Numbered from the stretch's first letter, positions 14,175 to 22,491 are shown. The stretch is 30,689 nt of DNA from JALNZF01 sp049793155 (GCA_049793155.1 JBARBN010000115.1:1-30689); one strand, 5' to 3'. Numbers and translations are program-made. The notes: generated by a model from the letters alone, not told the origin.

Positions 14175-15557
14175 ATGCTGCTGACAAAGGTCAAGGAAAC
14201 CATAAAGAAACGCTCCATGCTGAACCCCGGAGACCGGGTGCTTGTCGCAGTCTCAGGGGGGCCGGACTCGGTCTGCCTCCTCTCCGCGCTCCATGCTCTT
14301 TCCGAGGAACTCGACCTTTCCCTCCACATCGCGCATCTTGATCACCAGTTTCGGGGAAAAGAATCCGCTGACGAGGCGCTGTTCGTCTCGGAGCTGGCAA
14401 AAAAGTTCGGCATCCCGTCGACCATCGAGAAGTTTGATGTGCCGGCCTACTGCCTTGAGCGCGGCCTGTCTCCGCAGGCGGGCGCACGAGAAGTAAGGTA
14501 TGATTTTTTACAGCGGGTGGCAAAGACAGCCGGCGCGTCTCATATCGCCACAGGCCATACGGCAAACGACCAGGCCGAGACCTTTCTCATGCGGCTCATT
14601 CGCGGCGCCGGCGCCTCCGGCCTCTCGGCCATCCCCCCGGCGCGGGATAACATTATCAGACCGCTGATCGAGGCTACGCGGGACGAGGTGCTGGAATTCC
14701 TGAAAGAGACGGGCCTTGCCTTCGTAACCGACCCGTCGAACGCAAAGCCGGTGTATACGCGGAACAGGATAAGGATGGAAGTACTGCCCGTCCTGCAACG
14801 TTTCAATCCCCGGATCGTCGCGACACTGGCGGCCGAGGCAGGCCATTTCAGGGACGAGGATGAGGCTATCGAAGGGTATTGCGCAACGCTTGCCGACAAC
14901 ATCCTGGTGCAGAAGGAAAACACTGTCTTTGTGAAGAGAAGTGAGTTCAATACGCTGCCCCCCGCGTTCAGGCGCAGGCTGTTGAAAAAAGCATGTGACC
15001 TTGCTGGGGCGGAGTCCTCGGGGTTGTCACGCACACAGATCGACGAGGTCATCGCGTTCATGGCCGTTGCCCAGACCGGCAGGACCATGGGCCTGCCCCC
15101 GGGCCTTAAGGTCGTACGCGAGTACGACCGGTTCGTTCTCAGTGCTCAATCGGGAACAGAGGCCTTCTCCCATGCGATAATGATACCCGGCGTTACGGTG
15201 ATATCGGAGTCCCGCATAGAGATCGAAACGCTGGTCGCTGACCGGTTCCCGGAAGAGCAGGAAGATATAAATTATGTATGGCAGGCGCTGTTCGATTATG
15301 ATAAGATGAGGCCGTTTCTGATACTCAGGAACAGGCGTCCCGGCGACTGGTTTTGTCCAAGCGGGATGGGCGGCAAAAGCAAGAAGATACAGGACTACTT
15401 CGTGGACGAGAAGGTCCCCCGGAGAAAACGCGACCTTGTTCCCCTGCTCTGCTCGGGCGAGGATATCCTGTGGGTAGTGGGTCTCCGCACTGACGAAAGG
15501 TATTTGCCGGGCCCGGCCGCGAAAAAGGTACTGACAGTGCGGGTAAGACATTTGTAA
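14175..15557 (+). CDS. tilS: tRNA(Ile)-lysidine synthase
   Basis: TilS ligates lysine to C34 of tRNA-Ile2(CAU) with ATP, switching it from Met to Ile recognition. The 460-residue product has the N-type PP-loop VAVSGGPDSVCLL with SGGPDS at 27-32, the HLDHQFRGKESADEA segment, GHTANDQAETFLMRLIRGAG (near 128-147) and the R-NRIRMEVLPVLQ helix that follow in TilS. The C-terminal TilS_C domain is also present (RRPGDWFCPSGMGGKSKKIQDYF and VVGLRTDERY). Length is normal. ATG 14175 lacks a clear ribosome binding site, so the start may shift by a few codons. It lies downstream of a tRNA(CAT) gene and upstream of hpt, a common neighbourhood (tilS-hpt-ftsH). Confidence 0.96.
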   Translation: MLLTKVKETIKKRSMLNPGDRVLVAVSGGPDSVCLLSALHALSEELDLSLHIAHLDHQFRGKESADEALFVSELAKKFGIPSTIEKFDVPAYCLERGLSPQAGAREVRYDFLQRVAKTAGASHIATGHTANDQAETFLMRLIRGAGASGLSAIPPARDNIIRPLIEATRDEVLEFLKETGLAFVTDPSNAKPVYTRNRIRMEVLPVLQRFNPRIVATLAAEAGHFRDEDEAIEGYCATLADNILVQKENTVFVKRSEFNTLPPAFRRRLLKKACDLAGAESSGLSRTQIDEVIAFMAVAQTGRTMGLPPGLKVVREYDRFVLSAQSGTEAFSHAIMIPGVTVISESRIEIETLVADRFPEEQEDINYVWQALFDYDKMRPFLILRNRRPGDWFCPSGMGGKSKKIQDYFVDEKVPRRKRDLVPLLCSGEDILWVVGLRTDERYLPGPAAKKVLTVRVRHL

Positions 15558-15599
15558 GACTGCCAATAACCGTTTATTGGAATTGGAATTGCGATTAAA

Positions 15600-15705
15600 T
15601 CTAAAGCTATTCACTACGGATTGACACAGAGTTACACTGACCACAGATACTGAAAACGAAATATTTAATCTTTTTCCGCGTTCTTCAGCGTAAATCCGCG
15701 GCAAA
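15600..15705. repeat. Degenerate word-type inverted repeat upstream of hpt
   Basis: Words such as ACGGATTGACACAGAG on the left and CGTAAATCCGCGGC on the right are partly complementary across about 100 bp. Identity is too low to define arms exactly; it resembles the other word-type repeats here. Confidence 0.3.
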
Positions 15706-15737
15706 TAGTGACTGATTATTCTATCCTGGAGGATGCA

Positions 15738-16283
15738 ATGGTAGGCATTGATTTCGGAAAACCGCTTTTTACCCGTGAGGAGATCCAGAGGAAGATACAG
15801 GAGATCGGCTCGCGGGTCTCGACAGACTATGCCGACAAGGATCTGATCGCGGTCGGGGTCCTCAAGGGCGCACTGTTTTTCATGTCAGACCTGCTTCGTT
15901 CGCTCAGGATCTCCGTCAGGATGGACTTCATTCACTGCACCAGTTCCGCCACCAAAGGAATGGACGGAAATCCGGTGCGGATGCTGTGCGACATGAAAGA
16001 AGACATCAAAGACAAGCATGTCCTGCTGATCGAGGACATCATGGACTCCGGCGTTACCATCGATTACCTCAAGAAGAGGCTCCTGGAACGGGGGCCGGCT
16101 TCGCTTAAGGTGTGCGTACTGCTCGACAAGACGGACCGTCGGCAAGTGCCGATCGAGGCGGACTACGCGGGCTTCCGGATCCCGAACAAATATGTGGTCG
16201 GTTACGGACTGGACTACAAAGACCGCTACCGCAATCTGCCTTATATCGCCGTGCTCCCCGTGGAAGAGCGGCAGGAACCGTAA
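15738..16283 (+). CDS. hpt: Hypoxanthine phosphoribosyltransferase
   Basis: It salvages hypoxanthine and guanine to IMP and GMP using PRPP. The 181-residue product shows the type-I PRTase order: VGVLKGALFFMSDLLR (39-54) for pyrophosphate binding, the flexible-loop region with MDFIHCTSS near 62-70, the PRPP motif VLLIEDIMDSGVT (95-107), and the C-terminal GYGLDYKDRYRNLPYIAVL purine-binding segment. ATG 15738 is chosen because CTGGAGGATGCA lies just before it; an in-frame GTG at 15708 has no ribosome binding site. The gene is in the conserved tilS-hpt-ftsH order, but the 180-bp gap before it contains degenerate repeat words and the 263-bp gap after it holds a promoter, so it may be transcribed separately. 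Confidence 0.95.
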   Translation: MVGIDFGKPLFTREEIQRKIQEIGSRVSTDYADKDLIAVGVLKGALFFMSDLLRSLRISVRMDFIHCTSSATKGMDGNPVRMLCDMKEDIKDKHVLLIEDIMDSGVTIDYLKKRLLERGPASLKVCVLLDKTDRRQVPIEADYAGFRIPNKYVVGYGLDYKDRYRNLPYIAVLPVEERQEP

Positions 16284-16394
16284 CAGCCATTAGGATAAAT
16301 AGGCCGCAGCGGCATTACGTTCATCGCGCACCGATGACCGCTCATGCTGCCTGTTCGAGGGCTGGATCGGAAGTGGGAAAAGAGCGGATAACAG

Positions 16395-16423
16395 TTGTCA
16401 TACACACAGGAATATGTTACTAT
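16395..16423 (+). promoter_or_regulatory. Promoter of the ftsH-folP-cdaA-cdaR-glmM unit
   Basis: TTGTCA (16395-16400) and TACTAT (16418-16423) are separated by 17 nt. The leader to the ftsH start is about 115 nt and includes a small ATGATT/AATCAT hairpin near 16462-16477. Confidence 0.55.
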
Positions 16424-16546
16424 TCGTGTCACACGGTATTGAGGGTTGCCTGTTGAATTTTCTATGATTCTGAAATCATTCAATTTTCACTTTCCAATCT
16501 TCTATTCCTAAATTTTCACTTGCGAAGGTAATGGAGGTTTCTATCA

Positions 16547-18343
16547 GTGAGCTCATTCTATAAAAATCTGGCGCTGATACTGCTGTTCGTCGTGGTATCG
16601 GTGCTCATCTTCAATCTGTTCAATCCCGTCAGCCAGTCTGCGGTCCAGATACCCTTCAGCGATGTCATGGACAAGATCTCGAGCGGGGAAGTAAACGACG
16701 TAACGATCAAGGGCACCGAGATGTTCGGCAATTACAAGACCGGCAAATCCTTCAAAACCAACCTGCCCGACTACCCCGATCTTGTCAAAGACCTCCGCTC
16801 CAAGGGCGTGAAGATCAATGCGGAGCCGGTGAAAGAGTCCGCGTGGTACAGCTTCCTCGTGGTCTGGGCGCCGCTCATTCTCATGGCGCTCTGGTTCCTG
16901 TTCATCATGCGCAATATGCAGATGGGCGGGAACAAGGCCATGTCCTTCGGCAAGAGCAAGGCAAAGCTTCTGAACGAGAGCTCCAAGAAAGTGACCTTCA
17001 GTGAAGTGGCCGGCATGGATGAGGCAAAGGTAGAGGTCCAGGAGATCATCGACATCCTGAAGGATCCCCAGAAGTTCCAGAAACTCGGGGGCAAGATACC
17101 GAAGGGCGTACTGCTCGTCGGCCCTCCGGGCACGGGGAAGACCCTTCTTGCGCGGGCCATCGCAGGCGAGGCGGGCGTACCGTTCCTCTCGATCAGCGGC
17201 TCTGATTTTGTCGAGATGTTCGTCGGCGTGGGCGCATCGCGCGTCCGCGACCTCTTCGAACAGGGCAAGAAGAACGCGCCGTGCATCATCTTCATCGATG
17301 AGATAGACGCCGTGGGCAGGCACCGCGGCGCAGGCCTCGGCGGAGGCCATGACGAGCGCGAACAGACCCTGAACCAGCTCCTCGTGGAGATGGACGGGTT
17401 CGAGAGCAACGAGGGCGTGATCCTCGTGGCAGCCACGAACCGTCCCGACGTGCTCGACCCGGCGCTCCTGAGGCCGGGAAGGTTCGACCGCATGGTTGTG
17501 CTCCCGCGGCCCGACTTGAACGGCAGGATCGGCGTGCTCAAGGTGCATACGCAGAAGATCAAGCTTGCGCCGCACGTGGACATAGAGTCCATTGCGCGCG
17601 GCACGCCCGGTTTGTCCGGAGCGGAGCTGGCGAACCTGGTGAACGAGGCCGCGCTGCTGGCGGGCAGGCTGGGCAAAACGCAGGTTGAGACCGACGATTT
17701 TGAGCGCGCCAAGGACAAGATCCTCATGGGCCTCGAGCGCAAGTCCATGCTGATCAGCGATGAGGAAAAGAAGAATACGGCCTACCACGAGGCGGGCCAT
17801 ACCATGGTAGCGAGGCTCATCCCCGGGACCGACCCCGTGCACAAGGTCTCGATCATACCGCGCGGCATGGCCCTGGGCGTCACGCTCCAGCTTCCCACGG
17901 CCGATCGGTATTCCTACGACCGTGAGCATCTGCTCAATAATATTGCCATCCTGCTCGGTGGCAGGGCGGCGGAGGAGATCGCGCTCCAGCATATGACCAC
18001 CGGCGCGGGCAATGACCTCGAGCGTGCCACCACGCTCGCCCGGAAGATGGTCTGCGAGTGGGGGATGAGCGATTCCATGGGGCCGCTGTCCTACGGCAAG
18101 AAGGAAGAAGCGATATTCCTCGGCCGCGAGATCGCTCAGCATCGTGACTACAGCGAGAACACGGCTATTGAGATCGACAAGGAAGTAAAGCGCATCGTCA
18201 TGGACAACTACCACCGGGCCAAGACGCTGATCCAGGAGCGTGAGCCCGTGCTGCATCGCCTGGCAAATGCCCTGCTCGAAAAAGAGACCCTCGATGCCGT
18301 TGAAATCGACGCGATCATCAACGCTCAGCCCGTAGCGGCTTAG
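16547..18343 (+). CDS. ftsH: ATP-dependent zinc metalloprotease FtsH
   Basis: FtsH is the membrane-anchored AAA+ protease that degrades misfolded membrane proteins and some short-lived regulators. The 598-residue product has TM1 (about 8-24), a small periplasmic domain, TM2 (about 103-121), Walker A GPPGTGKT (192-199), Walker B IIFIDEID (247-254), the second region of homology ATNRPDVLDPALLRPGRFDR (296-315), zinc site HEAGH (414-418) and the third ligand Asp490 in GAGNDLERAT. The start is GTG 16547 with ATGGAGG upstream. The C-terminal tail is short. FolP starts 9 bp after the stop, so the two are co-transcribed. All catalytic residues are intact. Confidence 0.98.
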   Translation: MSSFYKNLALILLFVVVSVLIFNLFNPVSQSAVQIPFSDVMDKISSGEVNDVTIKGTEMFGNYKTGKSFKTNLPDYPDLVKDLRSKGVKINAEPVKESAWYSFLVVWAPLILMALWFLFIMRNMQMGGNKAMSFGKSKAKLLNESSKKVTFSEVAGMDEAKVEVQEIIDILKDPQKFQKLGGKIPKGVLLVGPPGTGKTLLARAIAGEAGVPFLSISGSDFVEMFVGVGASRVRDLFEQGKKNAPCIIFIDEIDAVGRHRGAGLGGGHDEREQTLNQLLVEMDGFESNEGVILVAATNRPDVLDPALLRPGRFDRMVVLPRPDLNGRIGVLKVHTQKIKLAPHVDIESIARGTPGLSGAELANLVNEAALLAGRLGKTQVETDDFERAKDKILMGLERKSMLISDEEKKNTAYHEAGHTMVARLIPGTDPVHKVSIIPRGMALGVTLQLPTADRYSYDREHLLNNIAILLGGRAAEEIALQHMTTGAGNDLERATTLARKMVCEWGMSDSMGPLSYGKKEEAIFLGREIAQHRDYSENTAIEIDKEVKRIVMDNYHRAKTLIQEREPVLHRLANALLEKETLDAVEIDAIINAQPVAA

Positions 18344-18352
18344 GAGAGTGGT

Positions 18353-19519
18353 ATGGAGCCTGTCCTCCGGATCTCCGGCCGCGGGGCGCTTGCGATAACC
18401 CTGGACGGTCTCACCTCCGGGCAGACAGCCGTCTTCGATAGTATCATCCGATCATCCGAGATCGGAGCAGGTTCAGACCCTGCTCCGATCTTTTTTTCCA
18501 CTCAACACGACACGACCGCCGGCAACAGCCCCCCGGCAATCACGCTGACCGGCAACCCCGGCCGATTGCGAAAACTTTTTTCTCTCCTGGCCGCCGATCA
18601 TCGCATCCCCTCATCTCTTTCACAGAAAGTTTACTCTCTGCTTGACAACTACCTGCGCTCGGATTATAAGATTGATTGCAGGGGGAAGGTCCTCGACCTC
18701 GGCAGCCGCACACACCTCATGGGCATCCTGAACGTGACCCCTGATTCATTCTCCGATGGCGGACGCTATGCCGATGCGGAGCAGGCGCTTGCCCATGCCC
18801 GTGACATGGCTGCCGCAGGGGCGGACATCATCGACATCGGCGGGGAATCCACCCGGCCCGGAGCTGCACCCCTGGCCCGGGAGGAAGAGCTCCGCAGGAT
18901 CATCCCGCTCATCGAGCGCCTCTCAGCCGAGCTTGCAGTCCCGATATCGGTGGATACCTATAAGTCATCGGTGGCGAAAAAGGCGATCGAGGCGGGCGCA
19001 AGTATCGTGAACGACATCAGCGGGCTCCGGTTCTCGCACGACATGGCGAATGTGGTGGCTGACTCCGGCGCTGCCGTGGTCATTATGCACATCAAGGGCA
19101 CGCCGCGCGATATGCAGCAGAACCCTGTGTATGACGATGTGGTCGGCGAGGTCATTGCCAATCTTGAGGAAGGGATCGAGATCGCCCTGAAGGCCGGCGT
19201 GGACCGGGAAAAGATACTCATCGACCCGGGCATCGGATTCGGCAAGACGCTTGCGCACAACCTTGTCATCCTGAACAGGCTTGAGGAATTCCGCGCCCTC
19301 GGAAGGCCCATCCTGCTTGGTCCTTCGCGAAAAAAGTTCATCGGTACGATCCTTGGTGTCCCGGTGCCCGAGCAGCGCGTTGACGGCACCGCCGCCACGG
19401 TAGCGCTTGGGATCGAGCGCGGCGCCAGCATCCTGAGGGTCCATGACGTGGCGCGCATGGCGCAGGTGGCGAAGGTGACGGATGCGATAGTAAGATCAGT
19501 ACAAGGTACAAAGTACTGA
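18353..19519 (+). CDS. folP: Dihydropteroate synthase with N-terminal extension
   Basis: FolP condenses 6-hydroxymethyl-dihydropterin diphosphate with p-aminobenzoate in folate synthesis. The TIM-barrel core starts near residue 120: MGILNVTPDSFSDGG, DIIDIGGESTRPGA, PISVDTYKSSVAKKAIEAGA, IVNDISG, ILIDPGIGFGKT and GPSRKKFIG are all present. The roughly 115-residue N-terminal region (GLTSGQTAVFDSII, ITLTGNPGRLRKLFSLLA, LLDNYLR) resembles the extension seen in several delta/Firmicute DHPS and is therefore probably coding. ATG 18353 follows GGAGAGTGGT, 9 bp after ftsH. Oddity one: a complete intrinsic terminator structure lies at codons 36-48. Oddity two: the last codons (VQGTKY) are supplied by an inverted repeat that runs past the stop. 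Confidence 0.95.
   Translation: MEPVLRISGRGALAITLDGLTSGQTAVFDSIIRSSEIGAGSDPAPIFFSTQHDTTAGNSPPAITLTGNPGRLRKLFSLLAADHRIPSSLSQKVYSLLDNYLRSDYKIDCRGKVLDLGSRTHLMGILNVTPDSFSDGGRYADAEQALAHARDMAAAGADIIDIGGESTRPGAAPLAREEELRRIIPLIERLSAELAVPISVDTYKSSVAKKAIEAGASIVNDISGLRFSHDMANVVADSGAAVVIMHIKGTPRDMQQNPVYDDVVGEVIANLEEGIEIALKAGVDREKILIDPGIGFGKTLAHNLVILNRLEEFRALGRPILLGPSRKKFIGTILGVPVPEQRVDGTAATVALGIERGASILRVHDVARMAQVAKVTDAIVRSVQGTKY
18460..18497 (+). terminator. Intrinsic terminator-like hairpin inside the folP coding region
   Basis: A 12-bp stem (arms beginning GATCGGAGCAGG at 18460 and ending CCTGCTCCGATC at 18490) with a 7-nt loop is followed at once by seven T residues (18491-18497). Form and order are those of a Rho-independent terminator on the plus strand, about 107 nt into folP. 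Coupled translation would normally melt it, so it could act as an attenuator or polarity element. Confidence 0.65.
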
Positions 19520-19595
19520 GTACAAAGTAATGACCCGGACAATCCCTGAAAGACTTTTACCATGAACTCTGATCTTTGTACTCTGTACCCTGTAC
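19499..19595. repeat. Inverted repeat of GTACAAAG-type words between folP and cdaA
   Basis: The arm from 19499 (GTACAAGGTACAAAGTAC) pairs with the arm ending at 19595; over 18 positions only two differ. Each arm repeats a GTACAAAG-like word. The left arm contains the folP stop codon (19517-19519), and the right arm ends 13 bp before the cdaA ATG. Confidence 0.7.
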
Positions 19596-19608
19596 TATTT
19601 ATTAACCA

Positions 19609-20391
19609 ATGACCAACTTCACCGAAATACGCGAGGCCCTGACGCACTATCGCTGGTTCAACGATACGGCGGACATAGCGCTCGTCTACTATATCATTTA
19701 CCGGCTGCTGCTTATCATCAAGGGCACGCGCGCCTTCCAGATGCTCATCGGCATCGGACTTATCGTGCTGGTGCTCATCGCTTCGCAGGCCTTTGAATTC
19801 TATACCCTCGACTGGCTCATCCACAGCTTCTGGTCGCAGATCGTGCTCGCGGTGGTGATCCTGTTCCAGCCCGAGATCAGGCGCACCCTGGCCCGGGTCG
19901 GCGAACGCCATATGTTCCGTTCGCTCTCCGCGGTCGAGGGCTCCAAGTTCATTGAAGAAACGGTCAAGGCCGTCGTCAACATGGCCAACAAACGGATCGG
20001 CGCGCTCATCGTCCTTGAACGCGACACGGACCTTACGACCATTGTGGAGATGGGCACCGAGCTCGATGCCAAGGTCACAAAGGAGATCCTTATAAGCATC
20101 TTTCTTCCCTATTCTCCTATACACGACGGGGCCGCGATCATCCGGAGCGGCAGGCTCATATCAGCCGGGTGCTTTCTTCCGCTCACGTTGTCTTCGAACA
20201 TCTCCAAATCGCTCGGTACGCGTCATCGCGCAGCGGTAGGCCTCACCGAGGAGAGCGATGCCGTCGTGGTGGTCGTGTCTGAGGAGACGGGGGAGATCTC
20301 TCTGGTCGTGAACGGCGCCATCGAAAACAACGCGGATGCGCCTGCGCTCAGAAAGGCGCTGTCCGATATTTTTGCCAGGAAAAAGGGGTAA
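19609..20391 (+). CDS. cdaA: Membrane diadenylate cyclase CdaA (c-di-AMP synthase)
   Basis: It makes cyclic di-AMP from two ATP at the membrane. The 260-residue product has three predicted membrane helices (about 22-38, 43-60, 72-87) and a DAC (DisA_N) catalytic domain from about 105. The catalytic DGA triplet (173-175, in IHDGAAIIRSGRL) and the RHR triplet (205-207, in GTRHRAAVGLTEESDA) are both intact, so it should be active. The ATG at 19609 has no good ribosome binding site and lies just after an inverted repeat. The downstream partners are cdaR (ybbR) and glmM, the classical c-di-AMP module; in Firmicutes CdaR and GlmM both modulate CdaA. In this window it is fused transcriptionally to ftsH-folP. 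Confidence 0.96.
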   Translation: MTNFTEIREALTHYRWFNDTADIALVYYIIYRLLLIIKGTRAFQMLIGIGLIVLVLIASQAFEFYTLDWLIHSFWSQIVLAVVILFQPEIRRTLARVGERHMFRSLSAVEGSKFIEETVKAVVNMANKRIGALIVLERDTDLTTIVEMGTELDAKVTKEILISIFLPYSPIHDGAAIIRSGRLISAGCFLPLTLSSNISKSLGTRHRAAVGLTEESDAVVVVVSEETGEISLVVNGAIENNADAPALRKALSDIFARKKG

Positions 20392-20401
20392 TGACGGCAT
20401 T

Positions 20402-21058
20402 ATGAATGTCCGGAACATTCTGCTCGACAACTGGGGCATCAAGCTGGTATCGCTCGGCCTCTCGCTCACGTTGTGGGTCTATGTCACTTCTAAGGGTAAA
20501 ACCGAGATGACGCTCACGGTGCCGCTCGAACTGCGGAATATTCCCGCGGATATGGCGGTGGTCGGCAATGTAGCAGGGTCCCTGGAAGTACGCATCCAGG
20601 GCCAGGAGCGCATTCTCAGGGACATCACGGTTGTGGATAAAATGGTCGGCATCATCGACCTGTCAATGACGAGGGTCGGCGAAAATACCGTGCACATCTC
20701 TCCTGATGATATCAAACGGCCGGCGGACGTGACCGTGACTCATATGTCGCTGTCCGAGATCAAGGTGAAGCTCGAACCGCTGGTCCGAAAGACATTTCGA
20801 TTGAAGCCGGTCCTGCACGGGGTTCCTGCAGCCGGACGGCGGATCGCGAAGATCGTCATCATACCGCCGAGGATCACGGTCGAAGGACCGGAGAGCCTGA
20901 TGACGGCGTTGAGCCAGCTCCAGACCATGCCGATCGACATCCAGGATGCAAAAGAGACCGTGACCGTGGAGCCGAAGATCGACTACCAGGGCCAGCCGGT
21001 TAAGCTCCTTGATAAGAAAATCGCGGTTCGGGTGATCATTGAGAGGGTGAACAGATGA
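20402..21058 (+). CDS. cdaR: YbbR-domain protein, CdaA regulator CdaR
   Basis: CdaR proteins are membrane-anchored with extracytoplasmic YbbR repeats and modulate CdaA. The 218-residue product has one N-terminal membrane segment (about 9-27, WGIKLVSLGLSLTLWVYVT) and then two YbbR-like beta domains (for example VPLELRNIPADMAVVGN with VEVRIQG-like strands, and the second from KTFRLKPVLHGVPAAGRR). Two to three repeats are common, and firmicute CdaR has more, so this is a short version. ATG 20402 lies 10 bp after the cdaA stop; the longer in-frame reading would overlap cdaA by more than 50 bp. Its TGA overlaps the glmM ATG (ATGA), implying translational coupling. Confidence 0.92.
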   Translation: MNVRNILLDNWGIKLVSLGLSLTLWVYVTSKGKTEMTLTVPLELRNIPADMAVVGNVAGSLEVRIQGQERILRDITVVDKMVGIIDLSMTRVGENTVHISPDDIKRPADVTVTHMSLSEIKVKLEPLVRKTFRLKPVLHGVPAAGRRIAKIVIIPPRITVEGPESLMTALSQLQTMPIDIQDAKETVTVEPKIDYQGQPVKLLDKKIAVRVIIERVNR

Positions 21059-22404
21059 GAAGGCTTTTCGGGACTGACGGCGTGAGGGGTGTTGCGAACC
21101 AGGACCCCATGACATCGGAGATGGCAATGCGCATCGGAAGGGCGGCAGCGCACGTGTTCCGTGATTCAGCCCGCCGGCACCGGATCGTGATCGGCAAGGA
21201 CACCAGGCTCTCGGGGTACATGATCGAAAGCGGGCTGACCGCCGGGCTCTGTTCCATGGGCATGGACGTTCTCCTGGTGGGGCCCGTGCCGACGCCGGGG
21301 ATCGCGTTCCTCACGCGCAGCCTCAGAGCGGATGCCGGCGTCGTGGTCTCCGCATCGCACAACCCCTATGAGGACAATGGCATCAAATTCTTCGGCAGGG
21401 ACGGGTTCAAGCTCCCCGATGAGGTCGAGAAAAAGATGGAGGACCTGATCTTTTCCGGCGCCATAGATTCCGTCCGTCCCACGGCCAGCGAGATCGGGAA
21501 GGCCTTCCGGATCGATGACGCTATCGGCAGGTACAACGAGTTCGTGAAATCGTCAATCCCCCGCGGCATGGACCTTTCAGGCCTGCGGGTGGTTGTGGAC
21601 TCCGCCAACGGAGCGGCATACAAGATCGGCCCCCGCATCCTGACCGAACTCGGCGCTGAAATCCTCTCGCTCCACGACCAGCCGACCGGCATGAACATTA
21701 ACCAGGGCTGCGGTTCGCTCCACCCCGAGGTCATCTGCAGCGCCGTGGTCGAAAACAAGGCGCAGATAGGGATCGCCTTTGACGGCGACGCGGACCGGGT
21801 GATCCTGTGCGATGAGAACGGCATCGTGATCGACGGCGACGTGGTCATGGCAATCTGCGCTCTCCATATGATGAAACACGGCAGGCTCAGGCACAACACG
21901 CTCGTTGCCACGGTCATGAGCAATCTCGGGCTGGAGCTGGCAATGCAGCAGGCGGGCGGTAAACTCGTCAGGGCTGCGGTTGGCGACCGGTATGTCATGG
22001 AAAAGATGATCGAAGGAGGCTACAACCTTGGCGGAGAACAGTCGGGCCATATCATCTTCCTGGACAACAATACCACGGGCGACGGCCTCATCACGGCGCT
22101 CCAGCTTTTCTCGATCATGAAGCAGACCGATAAGCCGCTGTCGGAGCTGGCTGCCTGCATGAAGACCTATCCCCAGATACTCGTGAACGTAACAGTGAAG
22201 GAGCGGTGCGACCTTGACTCGATCCCCGAGGTCTCGAAGCGGATGGCCGAGATCGAGAAGATGCTTGACGGCACCGGCCGGCTGCTCGTGCGTTACTCCG
22301 GCACCGAGCCCAAGGTGCGGGTGATGATAGAAGGCGAGGACCAGAACGAGATCAAGTCGCTTGCCGACGGCCTTGCGGCGATCATCCGGGAAAAACTGGG
22401 GTAG
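21055..22404 (+). CDS. glmM: Phosphoglucosamine mutase
   Basis: GlmM converts glucosamine-6-phosphate to glucosamine-1-phosphate for UDP-GlcNAc, peptidoglycan and LPS. The 449-residue product has normal length and all motifs: LFGTDGVRG (4-12), the phosphoserine loop VVSASHNPYEDNGIKFF with catalytic Ser101, the Mg site FDGDADR (Asp243, 245, 247), the sugar-binding GGEQSGH near 325, and the phosphate-binding RYSGTEPKVRVMIEG near the C-terminus. The start overlaps the cdaR stop by 4 bp. Being in an operon with cdaA and cdaR suggests coupling of c-di-AMP level to wall-precursor supply; physical GlmM-CdaA interaction is known in Firmicutes. Confidence 0.97.
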   Translation: MRRLFGTDGVRGVANQDPMTSEMAMRIGRAAAHVFRDSARRHRIVIGKDTRLSGYMIESGLTAGLCSMGMDVLLVGPVPTPGIAFLTRSLRADAGVVVSASHNPYEDNGIKFFGRDGFKLPDEVEKKMEDLIFSGAIDSVRPTASEIGKAFRIDDAIGRYNEFVKSSIPRGMDLSGLRVVVDSANGAAYKIGPRILTELGAEILSLHDQPTGMNINQGCGSLHPEVICSAVVENKAQIGIAFDGDADRVILCDENGIVIDGDVVMAICALHMMKHGRLRHNTLVATVMSNLGLELAMQQAGGKLVRAAVGDRYVMEKMIEGGYNLGGEQSGHIIFLDNNTTGDGLITALQLFSIMKQTDKPLSELAACMKTYPQILVNVTVKERCDLDSIPEVSKRMAEIEKMLDGTGRLLVRYSGTEPKVRVMIEGEDQNEIKSLADGLAAIIREKLG

Positions 22405-22491
22405 CAGCACGGCCACGCGTCCGATCAAACATCGTCTTGCCGATGATGCCCTGCCCCCCTGCAGAACACACCTGCGACACCATCTGCAGTA

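Noticed and set aside
16553..18256. Long minus-strand open frame of 567 codons opposite ftsH
   Set aside because: It is an antisense shadow of a GC-rich, fully motif-supported ftsH; the translation lacks domains and is rich in Arg, His and Leu as expected from complement codons.
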